Source: Emiliania huxleyi CCMP1516 (Eukaryota; Haptophyta; Isochrysidales; Noelaerhabdaceae). Taken from it: DNA of 45,982 nucleotides. Positions 18,319 to 27,880 of this stretch are shown here, one piece after another. The position numbers and the translations under genes are program-made. The DNA lies in NCBI RefSeq assembly GCF_000372725.1, contig NW_005199443.1, positions 414,928 through 460,909 on the forward strand, read 5' to 3'. The stretch's first letter is position 1; every line of letters starts with the position of its first letter. The notes beneath the pieces were generated by a model. It saw only the letters and a program-made list of their open reading frames with translations. It was not told the DNA's origin and ran no database searches.

Positions 18319-21300
18319 ATGTCGAATGATGGCGACAAGCACGCGGGCCTGCGTCTGCATCTCTCCAGCAGCTGCAGTACCGGCTACAAGTGCGTGTACG
18401 AGCACTTTGGCCGCTTCCAGGCGAAGCGCTGGGTGGACGGCAAGGAAGTCTGTCTTGGAACCTTCGCCACGGCGGTGGAGGCGGCGGCTGCCTACGCGCG
18501 GGCTGTCGGCGGCTTTCAGCCTCCCCCTCCAACGGTGGTGACCGAGTCGGAGGGTTTGAGGCTTCACCTCTCGACCAGCAACACCACCGGCTACGCGGGC
18601 GTGACATTTTATCGGGTCGGCCAGTATCACGCGCGAACCCGTGTGGACGGAAGGAAACGCACCTTGGGGGTTTTTGACTCGCCGGTGGAGGCGGCGGTGG
18701 CGTACGCGCGAGCGGTAGGGGGAAAGCGGCGGCGCCCCGAGGATGAGGACGGCGACGAGGCGGGTCCTAGATGCTTGACCAGTGAATGCTCATCGTTCGT
18801 GGCTTCCGGCCAAATCTCGGGAGGACACGACTGTGCTGTGTGGCAGCGAAGCTTGCTGTGTCCGTGGCCCTCGCCCCCCCCCCCTCCCCCCATACGTGTC
18901 TCCCCACATCTTTCCGTATCTCCCCGTATCTGCCCGTATCTCCATGGCCGCCGCATGACCGCCGCCTGTTCACGCGACGCTCACTAATCACACGGCACGG
19001 TCTGTGCAGTGCCGACATCGGTGTGCGCCCATCGCAGGAGGCGGATGGAGGCGGGCCAGAGGAGGGCGCGGCGAAGAGGCCAAGGCGGGCCGCAACGGAG
19101 GAGGCGGAAAGTTCGATGGGCGCGGAGGCGGCAGTGGCGGCGGCGGAGGAGGAGGAGGCGCAGGAGGAGGAGGAGGCGGCGGTGGCGGCGGAGGAGGAGG
19201 AGGAGGAGGAGGAGGAGGAGGAGGAGGAGGAGGAGGAGGAGGAGGAGGAGGCCGCAGGCTCAGCGGACATTACGACCGCACCGCCGACTCCGACGCACAG
19301 GGAGGCTGCACCCGCCGCGCCGCTCGTGACAGAGGCGGAGGGGCTGCGCTTGCACCTCTCCAGCAGCAGCAGCACCGGCTACAAGGGCGTGCTCGAACAT
19401 GCCTCTGGCCGCTTCCGGGCGCAGCACAGGGTGGGTGGGGTCTCGATCGGCTACTTCGCCACGGCGGTGGAGGCGGCGGTGGCGTATGCGAGGGCGGTCG
19501 GCGAGTACCAGCCTCCAGCTCCTCCGACGGTGGCGACGGAGGCGGAGGGGCTGCGGCTCCACGTCTCGAGCAGCAGCGGCACCGGGTACAAGGGCGTGCG
19601 CGCGGACAGGAACCGCTTCAAGGCGGTGCACTATGTGGGCGGAAGGAAGGTCACCATCGGCTCCTTCGACACGGCGGTGGAGGCGGCGGTGGCGTACGCG
19701 CGGGCGGTCGGGCAGGCGGAGGCGGCTGGCGCGGGAGGGCCAGCGCGGGCCGCAGCGGCGGCGGCGGAGGGCGCAGAGGGGGCGCCGGAGGAGGAAGAGG
19801 CGGCGGAGGCCGCAGGCACGGCGGCCGTGTTTTCCGCCGCCGCGCCGCTAGCGACGGAGGCGGAGGGGCTGCGGCTGCACCTCTCCAGCAGCAGCAGCAC
19901 CGGCTACAAGTGCGTGCGCGCGGACAGGAGCCGCTACCAGGCGGCGTGCAGTGTGGGCGGAAGGGTGGTCTACTTGGGCTCCTTCGGCACGGCAATCGAG
20001 GCGGCGGTGGCGTACGCGCGGGCGGTCGGCGAGTACCAGCCTCCGGCTACTCCGACGGTGGCGACAGAGGCAGAGGGGCTGCGGCTGCACCTCTCGAGCA
20101 GCACCGGCACCGGCTACAAAGGTGTAAACAAGCACCCCTCTGGCCGCTTCTGGGCGCAGCACTGGGTGGGCGGAAGGCTGGTCTACTTGGGCTCCTTCGA
20201 CACGGCGGTGGAGGCGGCGGTGGCGTACGCGCGGGTGGTCGGGCAGGCGGAGGCGGCAGGCGCGGCAGAGGCAGTGCCGGCGGAGGAGGGCGGGTGGAGC
20301 AGTGGCGGCGAGGAGGAGGGCGGCGAGGAGGGCGGGTGGAGCGGTAGCGGTGGCGGCGAGGAGGAGAGGCACTTCCAGGTAGGAGGCCGCGTCGCTGTAC
20401 AGTACTCTGACGGCGCCTTGTACTCGGGCGAGATCGTGGGCTTTGACGGCGCGTCGAGCCTGTACTCGGTGCAGTGCGACGACGGCGAGCTGCTGGAGGA
20501 CGTCTCGCTGCACGAGATGCTGCGAGAGGTGGGAGAGGGCGAGTGGGAGGAGCAGGAGCGAGCGAGCGGCGAGGGGATGGAGGCGGAGGCGGCGGAGGTG
20601 GTGGCTGGCTCAGCGGACAGCTCTACCGCTTCGCCGCAACAGACGCCGCCGCCTCCGACGCACAGGGAGGCTGCACCCGCCGCGCCGCTCGTGACAGAGG
20701 CGGAGGGGCTGCGCTTGCACCTCTCCAGCAGCAACAGCACCGGCTACAAGGGCGTGCGCGAGAGCCACGGTACCCACTTCGTGGCGCGGCGCAAGGTGGG
20801 TGGAATGCTGGGCTGGATCGGCACCTTCGACACGGCGGTGGAGGCGGCGGTGGCGTACGCGCGTGCGGTCGGCGAGTACCAGCCTCCGGCTACTCCGACG
20901 GTGGCGACAGAGGCAGAGGGGCTGCGGCTGCACCTCTCGAGCATCACCAGCACCGGCTACAAGGGCGTGTGCAAGCACCGCTCCTCTGGCCGCTTCCAGG
21001 CGTCGCACAAGGTGGGCGGAAGGCAGGTCTTCATCGGCTACTTTCACTCGGCGGTGGAGGCGGCGGTGGCGTACGCGCGGGCGAAGGCGGGGAAGGCGGG
21101 AGGGCCAAAGCGGGCCGCGGAGGAGGCAGGGGCGACGGAGGACGCGGAGGCGGAGGACGTGGAGGTGGAGCAGGCGGAGGAGGCGGACGCGGAGGGCTCA
21201 GCAGGCGGGGGGGAGGGAGAGACGGCGGAGGAGGCGGAGGCGGCTGGCTCAGCGGACAGCTCTACCGCTTCGCCGCAACAGACGCCGCCGCCTCCGACGC

Positions 21301-21581
21301 ACAGGGAGGCTGCACCCGCCGCGCCGCTCGTGACAGAGGCGGAGGGGCTGCGCTTGCACCTCTCCAGCAGCAACAGCACCGGCTACAAGGGCGTGTGGGA
21401 GCAGTACCCTGGAACCTTCGTGGCGCGGCAAGCGGTGGATGGGAGGATCTGCCGCCTCGGCACCTTCGACACGGCGGTGGAGGCGGCGGTGGCGTACGCG
21501 CGGGCGGTCGGGCAGGCGGAGGCGGCAGGCGCGGGAGGGCCAGCGCGGGCCGCAGCGGCGGCGGCGGAGGACGCAGAGGGA

Positions 21582-21654
<73 letters not shown>

Positions 21655-21857
21655 AGGAGGAGGAGGAGGAGGAGGAGGAGGCTGCAGGCTCCGAGAGCTT
21701 GGCGGCCGGCCCTTAGATGCTGAGTGCCCCCTACTCCCCGTATCTGCCCACATCTCCCCGATCTCGAGGCCTTAGATGCAGGGTACCTGCACGTGCCTTG
21801 CCCGCGCGATGCTCCAAATGCGCGGCACGAGACGGTGTCCGCTGTGTGAATGACTGA
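18319..21857 (+). CDS. Nine-repeat AP2-like protein with a Tudor-like domain
   Basis: Exon 1 18319-18759, exon 2 19038-21708, exon 3 21769-21857; joined 3201 bases, 1066 residues. If the last splice is not used the frame stops at 21714-21716. Nine AP2/ERF-like repeats follow GLRLHLSSS...TGYKGV...RF.A...GG....GSFDTAVEAAVAYARAVG (in pieces). Two are in exon 1. Repeats 3-6 lie at about 19340-20240 and repeats 7-9 at about 20700-21510. AP2 domains bind DNA, so a multivalent DNA-binding protein is inferred. Between repeats 6 and 7 (20380-20530) VGGRVAVQYSDGALYSGEIV and YSVQCDDGELLEDVSLHEML form a Tudor/Agenet-like barrel. A poly-Glu tract (19190-19260) and a poly-Ala tract (21580-21655) are microsatellite-encoded. 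Repeats 7 and 9 share nearly identical DNA, so expansion is recent. Confidence 0.75.
18760..19037 (+). repeat. AP2 gene intron 1 (GC-AG) with TCCCCGTATC minisatellite
   Basis: Donor GAG|GCGGGTCC, acceptor CATCGCAG|GAGGCGGATGG. The join is in phase and the exon start repeats the sequence around the donor. The intron contains TCCCCGTATC-like units at 18900-18945 and an inverted introner-like phrase CCTGTTCACGCGACGCTCAC near 18966. An alternative acceptor (TGTGCAG at about 19009) exists. Confidence 0.55.
21709..21768 (+). repeat. Candidate last intron of the AP2 gene, flanked by a direct repeat
   Basis: The 60-base segment begins GCCCTTAGATGC and is followed by GCCTTAGATGC. It would be a GC-AG intron ending CTCGAG and holding CCCCGTATCTG units. 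Splicing removes the in-frame TAG and adds 29 codons (ending CSKCAARDGVRCVND) before a TGA at 21855. Confidence 0.45.
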
Positions 21858-22500
21858 GAACGGACACTCTCAATGCCGTGGGGCTCCTGTCGTCTAGACG
21901 TGGAGTCGCGAGGGTCGCCTCGCTGGCCCTTGCCCCACCACCTTGTGTGCGTGGAGAGGTGCACCTCACCTCCCCTCACCTGGAGCCGATAGGTGCCGCA
22001 CGCAACTCACGAGTGGATCCAGTGCCGTTTCTGATCCTGCCGCGCTTCTGCTCGACCTCACCGTTGGTCGTTGACCACCGATCCTTGAGAGTATCAGGTG
22101 CGGCCGCTGCTCAACGTGGCGGCCAGATCTCCCCAGATCTCCCCAGACCCCCCCTCCCGATATTCCTCCCCAGGTGCGGCCGTTGCTCAAAGTGGCGGCG
22201 GGAGGCGTCTACCTCGCTCGCGGCCCTGGCGTCCGGGGAGTGGGATTGCTCTATGGCGCCAAGCGGACGGCCAGCTCGGCCTTGTTATTCGGTCTTCACC
22301 CTCCGCGGTTCATCACTTAGGCCAGCGAGGCGGCGGCCAGTGCGAGCGCGTGCGGGCAGCCGCAGCAAGAGATGGGGGGCGGGGCGGTCGTGCTCGTGGG
22401 GCGGCGGTATGTTGGCGGCGTGCCAGATTTGGCGGCGTGATCTGTAGCACTTTTCCACGTGGAGCCGCGGCGTTGTTCGTAGAGAAAGAGTCTAGCAAAG
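21858..22500 (+). other. Unassigned region containing one duplication-type intron
   Basis: At 22098-22173 a 76-base GT-AG segment lies between two near-identical 26-base copies that start GTGCGGCCGYTGCTCAA, with TCTCCCCAGATC units inside. Downstream, one frame reads VRPLLKVAAGGVYLARGPGV then RGVGLLYGAKRTASSALLFG to a stop at about 22320. Another frame is also open. A gene is likely, but I cannot place its start or choose its frame. Confidence 0.3.
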
Positions 22501-22502
22501 AG

Positions 22503-22678
<176 letters not shown>

Positions 22679-22679
22679 C

Positions 22680-23852
22680 TGAGTCTCAGGGACATGAGAG
22701 AGAGAGAGAAAAACTGTTCAGTTTTCAAAGGCAAAACATGACGCTCTGCGGTTGGTGCACCCCTCACACTGACCGACATTCCCCTCATCCCTTGCCCTTG
22801 GCTGAGCACATCTACCAGCGAGCTAGTCTCTCCGCATTCTCTCCCCTAGTCATCCGCCCGCGCCGCGCGCCATCTAAAGTAATGGGCGTCTAGTGCAGCG
22901 GCAGGTCAGGGGATTAGCCGGGAGGATTCGGCAGCTCAGCCGCGGGGGCTGAGCGTCTGCAGGCAGCCTTCCGCCCGCGCCGAAATTCACAGCCCTCCCG
23001 GGCCGACGGGGTGCTCCTTGGATCGGGCCCCGCTCCCCGCTTTTCCTGTACCTGGACTGTCCGGGTCAGGAGGGTGAGAGTATTGGGTGGGCGAGGGCAG
23101 TACATCTGGCGGGTGGCAATTGAGGGATAGGATAGCAGGTGGGTCGATTGGGGGGTCAATGGGCGCGCGGGCGGCGCTTCGTGGTCCTGGGCGAGCAGGG
23201 GAAGTGGTTAGGAGTATTGGGCCCGGAGATATGAGGATTGTCGAGATGTCATGCGAGAGCGGTAGGTGGGCGAAGGTAGCGCGGCTGGAGAGTGGTGTCC
23301 GAGGGACAATGATGAGTTGTCAGTTGGGGCGCGAGACGCGCGGGATTCATTTTCATACTATATAGGGTGCTGATTTGTGAGCTGAGCAATGCCTGCAGGG
23401 CTTGCGGCGGGGAGTGGGCGGCTTTTGGTCGAGTGGTCTGGGGTTCGAGCCCGGCCGGGCGAGTAGCGCGGAGCGCTCGCGGTCAGCTGGTCGGACTGAA
23501 ATAAAAAACAAGGAAGGAAGCCGGCGGGAAGGGGGGATGCAACGCGGGCCGGCGTAGCTAGGGGCGAGCATGCTGCGGCGGATCCTCCCTGAACTGCGTC
23601 GTGAGGACCTCTCCCATCCGTGAGGAGGTCGCTCGCAAGTGAGAAGTGTGAGGACCTCGGCGCTCCGGGCGATCGTGAGGACCTCTTGGCGTCGATCTTG
23701 GCGCGCGTGAGTGTGACAGCTGGCGTGTGGCGAGGTCTCGGAGTGTAGTTGTAACGGTTTTTCCGAGTTCATTTTAGAGCTTTCACCCGAGGACGCAAAA
23801 GTCGCCAGAAATTCGTCGCCATCCCGGGCAACCTCCGCGCCCCCGCAGGACC
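22680..23852. other. Intergenic; tRNA-like fragment, no gene
   Basis: No coding exon is convincing. The segment GGTCGAGTGGTCTGGGGTTC followed by GAGCCC (23427-23453) combines an A-box-like and a perfect B-box-like motif with no anticodon arm between, as in a degraded tRNA-derived SINE. GTGAGGACCTC occurs three times at 23600-23690. Confidence 0.4.
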
Positions 23853-25226
23853 TCACGCGAGACTCGAGCGGACGGGTGTGCGCGTCTGATTGCACTGTCC
23901 GCGGCGTCCGGGCAGCGTCTGTTCAGCACGCTCCAGAGCACTTCGGTAGAGAGCGAGGTCACATCTTCCGACAACGTTTAGCACCTCATCACGTGCTGAC
24001 GCGTTCAGTTGCTCCCACCGAACGCGGCTCGCTTCGTACACTGCTTGTCCCGGATGCACCGCTCGTGGCGACTCTCGGATCAGCTCTCGTGGCCGGAGGC
24101 GGCCAGCAACCGAGCTCATCCGCAGCCAGCCGTCGCTGGATGATTCGCGCCGTAGCCTGAGCTTTGCGCCGGCCGCGAGCAGGGCGCTCTGCATGCAGTC
24201 GGGGGTCCCCACTACGTCGAAGAGGCTGAGCATTTTGATCGCCTCGCTGAGGTGGTCACACGCTTCGATGCAACGCGCCTGGCCAGCGCAGGATCGGGTA
24301 GTGTGCATCCCGCGAACCATCGGCGTCATCCGCAGCAAATTTTGCGCGCCCAAAGCGGCAACCTGCACGCCCGCAGTGCCTCGGGCCCAAGCTGCAAAGT
24401 CCAGCGTGGGGAGGCGATTTCTTTCGCTCTCGTATGGCCGGACAGGGGGCCACATCTGGTACACTGAGATCAGATGAGATACTGGCTCGCGGAGCAGCGT
24501 CATGACCACCACAGTTCCGCCAGCCCCCTCATAGAGCGCTCGCAATTCCCCGAGGCGAGGAACGACAGTCGACTGGAAAAAGGCCTTGGCGTATGCGTGG
24601 AACTCGACCGCTACTTGGAGCTGGTCCCATGAGGGGCGAGAAAACTGGGCACCGTTGCACATGAAGAAATTTCTCGATCCGGCCTTGCACGCTGGTGAGC
24701 GACCGCAGTCGAGCAGGCCAAATTGATCGCACATGAAGCACTCGGCGTCGGGATATCTGACGCTCATGCTCAGCCGCCTCGCAAGCGCGTCTCTTGGGCG
24801 CACGTTCCGCGCCAGCCACTCCATAACCGTCGAGCCGCCCGTCTTTTCAATGTGCAGGAATAGTAGCAGCGACGGTGCAACAGGAGGCGCCAGACGCAGA
24901 CTACCCGCAAGCTGGCAGCAGGTCCCTGGGTCGCACCGAGGATGGATGCAGTAACCCGCCAAGGCATGGAGCCTGGATCCGCACGCCTCGGCCTGCCTGT
25001 CACGAAGTGAACGGTTCGCCGCGTGCGCGGGCGCAGAGTTTTGTTGCGCAGGCGTTCGTCGGCGCTGAGAGGCGGAGAGAGGCATCTCTCTCGCGCGCGC
25101 TCTCTCTCGATGCTGCGTTCCCGCCGCGGGAATGCCTGCGGCGCCGCGTGCCCGCGAGCCGTTGGATCGCCACATCAGCCATGTGTGGTGTGGCGTGTCA
25201 CGCCTGGGAAGAGGCGCGGATCGCAT
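23853..25226 (-). CDS. Sulfotransferase, Golgi type (HS2ST-like)
   Basis: Minus-strand frame without introns; 457 residues from the ATG at 25226, though the frame is open upstream to 25451 with no ATG. Sulfotransferases move sulfate from PAPS to sugar or protein acceptors, usually in the Golgi lumen. The 5'-phosphosulfate loop is LLLFLHIEKTGGSTVMEWL at about residues 117-135 and the 3'-phosphate motif is LLREPVSHLISVYQMW at about 244-259. A Cys-rich stretch (ECFMCDQFGLLDCGRSPAC) lies between them. This fits the family of carbohydrate 2-O/uronyl sulfotransferases. A membrane anchor is not visible after the 25226 ATG, so the true N-terminus may lie in an upstream exon. The acceptor is unknown. 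Confidence 0.75.
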   Translation of the reverse strand: MRSAPLPRRDTPHHTWLMWRSNGSRARGAAGIPAAGTQHRERARAREMPLSASQRRRTPAQQNSAPAHAANRSLRDRQAEACGSRLHALAGYCIHPRCDPGTCCQLAGSLRLAPPVAPSLLLFLHIEKTGGSTVMEWLARNVRPRDALARRLSMSVRYPDAECFMCDQFGLLDCGRSPACKAGSRNFFMCNGAQFSRPSWDQLQVAVEFHAYAKAFFQSTVVPRLGELRALYEGAGGTVVVMTLLREPVSHLISVYQMWPPVRPYESERNRLPTLDFAAWARGTAGVQVAALGAQNLLRMTPMVRGMHTTRSCAGQARCIEACDHLSEAIKMLSLFDVVGTPDCMQSALLAAGAKLRLRRESSSDGWLRMSSVAGRLRPRELIRESPRAVHPGQAVYEASRVRWEQLNASARDEVLNVVGRCDLALYRSALERAEQTLPGRRGQCNQTRTPVRSSLA

Positions 25227-25550
25227 TCTTGCCGCAGCTAGCGTGTGCGCCACACCGCATGTGATGTCGTCACCGCCGCACGGCGACGATGGCCATGCGT
25301 TCCTCGGACGTCGGGAGTTGCGCGCACATCGCACCCCCGTTGCGCACGTCGGGAATCGTGGCGAGACCGCAGCGCCGCGAAGAGACGCGCCGCAAACCTT
25401 CCAAGTTTCATTCTCACATCGGACGAGTGCGTGGCCACGCGTTGCAAACACACGTGTCGACGAAACGCCCCAGCGTAAAGGCTAGGGCGTCGTGTTACTC
25501 TACTGTTATAACGTGTAGCCCGGCTTTTTGGTAAAAATAATGTAAACTCC

Positions 25551-26860
25551 TCAGTCGAGCGACGCGCCGGAGAACGCCTTCGAGTGCATCCACCCGTTGA
25601 TGGCGTACTTTGTGGCGGTGAGCGGCGGCAATCCCTCGTGCAGCGTCCGCTCGTCGGGCTCTCCATTGTCGAGGCAGTTGTTGAAGAGGAGCGCCGCGTA
25701 CGGCGTCGCGTCGACGGTGATGTTGAGCCGCGGAAAGCGCGTCTCTCCCCCGCCGCCCGGCACTGCCCGCAGGTAGACCAGGAAGGTGAAGTGCCGGTTG
25801 CCTTCGAGCCACGTCTCGCAAGCGTTGTAGAAGTCGTGGTGCGGCTTGTAGTACTGCCCCGGCACGTACCGCACGCACTGCAGCGGCTCGAGGGTCGCGT
25901 CTGGATACCTGGCGGGACAACTCCGAGAAGGTTCCGGGACATGTCGCTGGAACATGTCGTTGGGCTTCAACGCCACGCAGGAGAGACGACCCGCTATCTC
26001 CCCATATCTCCCCAATATCTCCCAATATCTCCCCATATCTCCCTACATATCTCCCCCTAACTCCCTACATATCTCACCGTATCTCCCCACATCTCTCCCC
26101 GTATCTCCGCATGTCTCCCCGTACCCCATAAGGTGCGCCATGCGCTGCCGCAGCGCCGCAACCGCCGGCGCGGCCGCAGGCAGCATGGCCTAGCCAGCAA
26201 CGACGACGGGGGTGCATAGGAGATGGCGGTGACGATCAGGCGCGGCCGCAAGCAGCATCGCCTAGTCAGCAACGACGACGGGGGTGCATAGGAGATGGCG
26301 GTGACGATCAGGCGCGGCCGCAAGCAGCATCGCCTAGTCAGCAACGACGACGGGGGTGCATAGGAGATGGCGGTGACGATCAGGCGCGGCCGCGAGCCGC
26401 ATATCGCCGTCTCAGATGTGCGGTAGTCCACCGATCCTAGAAGCGGAATACGTGTTCATGTCTCCCAACCAGCACTGGAGAGGGCACGTCTTCGGCCGTA
26501 GTCGGTCGTATTCCGCTGTATCCACTGTACTCCTCTCCGTTGTATTCGCGCGGTGCTCTAATACGCTGCACAATGCCGTACTCGTGCCCTGAGGTTGGCG
26601 TATTCCTGCTTCTAGGCCACCGAGCCCGCACGGGCGGTGCCCGACGGCGCGAACCGCGAGCCGGCCGCCGCGATGAGCTGCTCCGCTTCCGCCGGTGTGA
26701 CGATGCCGCGGACTAGCCGCACACGCGGCGACGCGAGGATGGTTTGCACCCGCAGCATCGACGGCTCCCACGCCCTCTCCGCGCCGTCTCCCTCTCCCGA
26801 CCCCACCTCCTCCCCGGCCGGCGGCGTGAGGGGGCGAGGGTGCGGCAGCCGAGGGGTCAT
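25551..26860 (-). CDS. Prolyl 4-hydroxylase-like 2OG-Fe(II) oxygenase domain, four exons
   Basis: Exons on the minus strand: 26860-26626, 26436-26408, 26189-26125, 25908-25551. Joined 687 bases, 228 residues. The enzyme type hydroxylates proline in secreted or cell-wall proteins using Fe(II), O2 and 2-oxoglutarate. Landmarks: PRVRLVRGIVTPAEAEQLI, then GSVDYRTSETAM, EPLQCVRYVPGQYYKPHHDF with iron ligands His133 and Asp135, the distal His200 in ERTLHEGLPP, and Lys210 in TATKYAINGWMH for 2-oxoglutarate. The second and third exons are only 29 and 65 bases. The ATG at 26860 may be internal, because a ShKT gene on the same strand ends just upstream and could be the N-terminal part of the same protein. 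Introns 1 and 2 have GC donors. Confidence 0.8.
25909..26124 (-). repeat. P4H intron 3 with CATATCTCCC minisatellite
   Basis: The 216-base GT-AG intron (minus-strand donor GGG|GTACGG, next exon GTATCC) contains a run of CATATCTCCC-type units on the plus strand from about 25998 to 26120. The orientation relative to the gene is opposite to that in MTFP1. Confidence 0.75.
26190..26407 (-). repeat. P4H intron 2 made of three tandem 72-bp units
   Basis: The 218-base GC-AG intron consists of three nearly identical units of about 72 bases. On the minus strand each unit starts GCGAT..TGCGGCC-like and ends GACTAG or GGCTAG. The start of each unit matches the start of the following exon (GCCATGCTGCCTGCGGCC). 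Every unit therefore has its own potential donor and acceptor. Confidence 0.8.
26437..26625 (-). repeat. P4H intron 1, GC donor with 13-bp duplicated exon start
   Basis: The 189-base intron starts GCTCGGTGGCCTA and the next exon starts GATCGGTGGACTA. Splicing restores ARAG|SVDYRTSE. The internal sequence is unlike the introner core, and its source is not recognised. Confidence 0.7.
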
Positions 26861-26884
26861 CCGCGGCGGAGATGTAGCCTAGTG

Positions 26885-27115
26885 CAGCCGAGGTGAGGCG
26901 AGGTGAGGCGAGGCGAGCCCGAGGTGAGGGGTGGTGAGGGGAGGGGGGGCGAGAGAAGGCGAGATGAGCCCGAGATGAGGTGAGAGGAGAGGAGAGGTGA
27001 GGCGAGGCCAGATGAGGCGAAGTGAGGCGAAGTGAGGCGAGGTGAGGCGAGAGAAAACGAGATGAGGCGAGGTGAGGCGAGATGAGCCCGAGCTGAGGCG
27101 AGGTGAGCAGAGTTT
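26885..27115. repeat. GAGGTGAGGC minisatellite
   Basis: More than a dozen imperfect GAGGTGAGGC units fill this stretch between the prolyl hydroxylase exon and the ShKT exons. It may be part of a long intron if the two form one gene. Confidence 0.85.
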
Positions 27116-27539
27116 TCTCAAAGCGCACGGTCGCCTCGCGGCACCGGACGCGGCGCCACGGGAGGCGTCTGGTCTTGCTGCTGGGGCATCGGCCGTCGAG
27201 CAGCGCGGCGCCGTGCCTACAGACAACGGTGGCAGTGATTGAGTAATGAATGGCGCATCGGCCGTCAGCGCGGCGCCGTGCGCCTACGAACACGTCGACA
27301 ACAACTCACTTATGAATGGGGCCTCGCACATCGAAGCAGCGCGGCGCTGTCCCGCCCAATCGCGCAGCGGGAGGGGGAGTGGCGGCGGCGGAGCGCGAAG
27401 AGCGGCGGCGCGTCCACGAGCGGAGAGGGGCGCACCGGCGGCCGGACCTGTGCGGGGTGGTGGAGCAGGAGGACAATGCTGAGAACTACTCAGGCTAACA
27501 GGCTGAGAACCGAGGCTGAGAGCTACCTTGGCTAACAGG

Positions 27540-27880
27540 CTGAGAACTGATTGACTGTAGCCGAACGGGGGGCGGGGGGGGGGGGCAGACCGCAGCACGC
27601 GCGACCGAGGCGGGGTCGAGGAGGTGGCAGGAGAGGGAGCATTTCTTGACCATGTGGGAGGAAGCCCAGCGTGTCTCGCCCTCGGGCGCCCACGCCGACG
27701 CCGCCGTCCCGCCGGCGCGGCACTCCCCGGCCAGCGCTCGCCGGATGCAGTCCTGACGCTGGTCTCTCGCCTAGTGATACGGGCCAGGGAAGGGAGCGAA
27801 AGCGTCTCCACACGTCTCGGCTGCATCTCGGCTGCCTCTCGGCTGCCTCTCGGCTGCCTCTCGGCTACCTCTCGCCGGGG
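27540..27880. repeat. Short tandem repeats in the ShKT gene
   Basis: CTGCCTCTCGG is repeated five times at about 27820-27876. AACAGGCTGAGAAC-type units recur at 27490-27550, followed by G runs at 27570-27585. They lie in or near introns of the ShKT gene. Confidence 0.6.

Noticed and set aside
19000..21775. Gly/Arg-rich ORFs in the two other plus-strand frames of the AP2 gene
   Set aside because: They are frame-shifted readings of the GGC/GGA repeats; only one frame carries the regular AP2-like repeats.
26160..26400. Possible CRISPR-like array (three regular 72-bp units)
   Set aside because: The units are contiguous near-identical copies without unique spacers, they lie within an intron, and the genome is eukaryotic.
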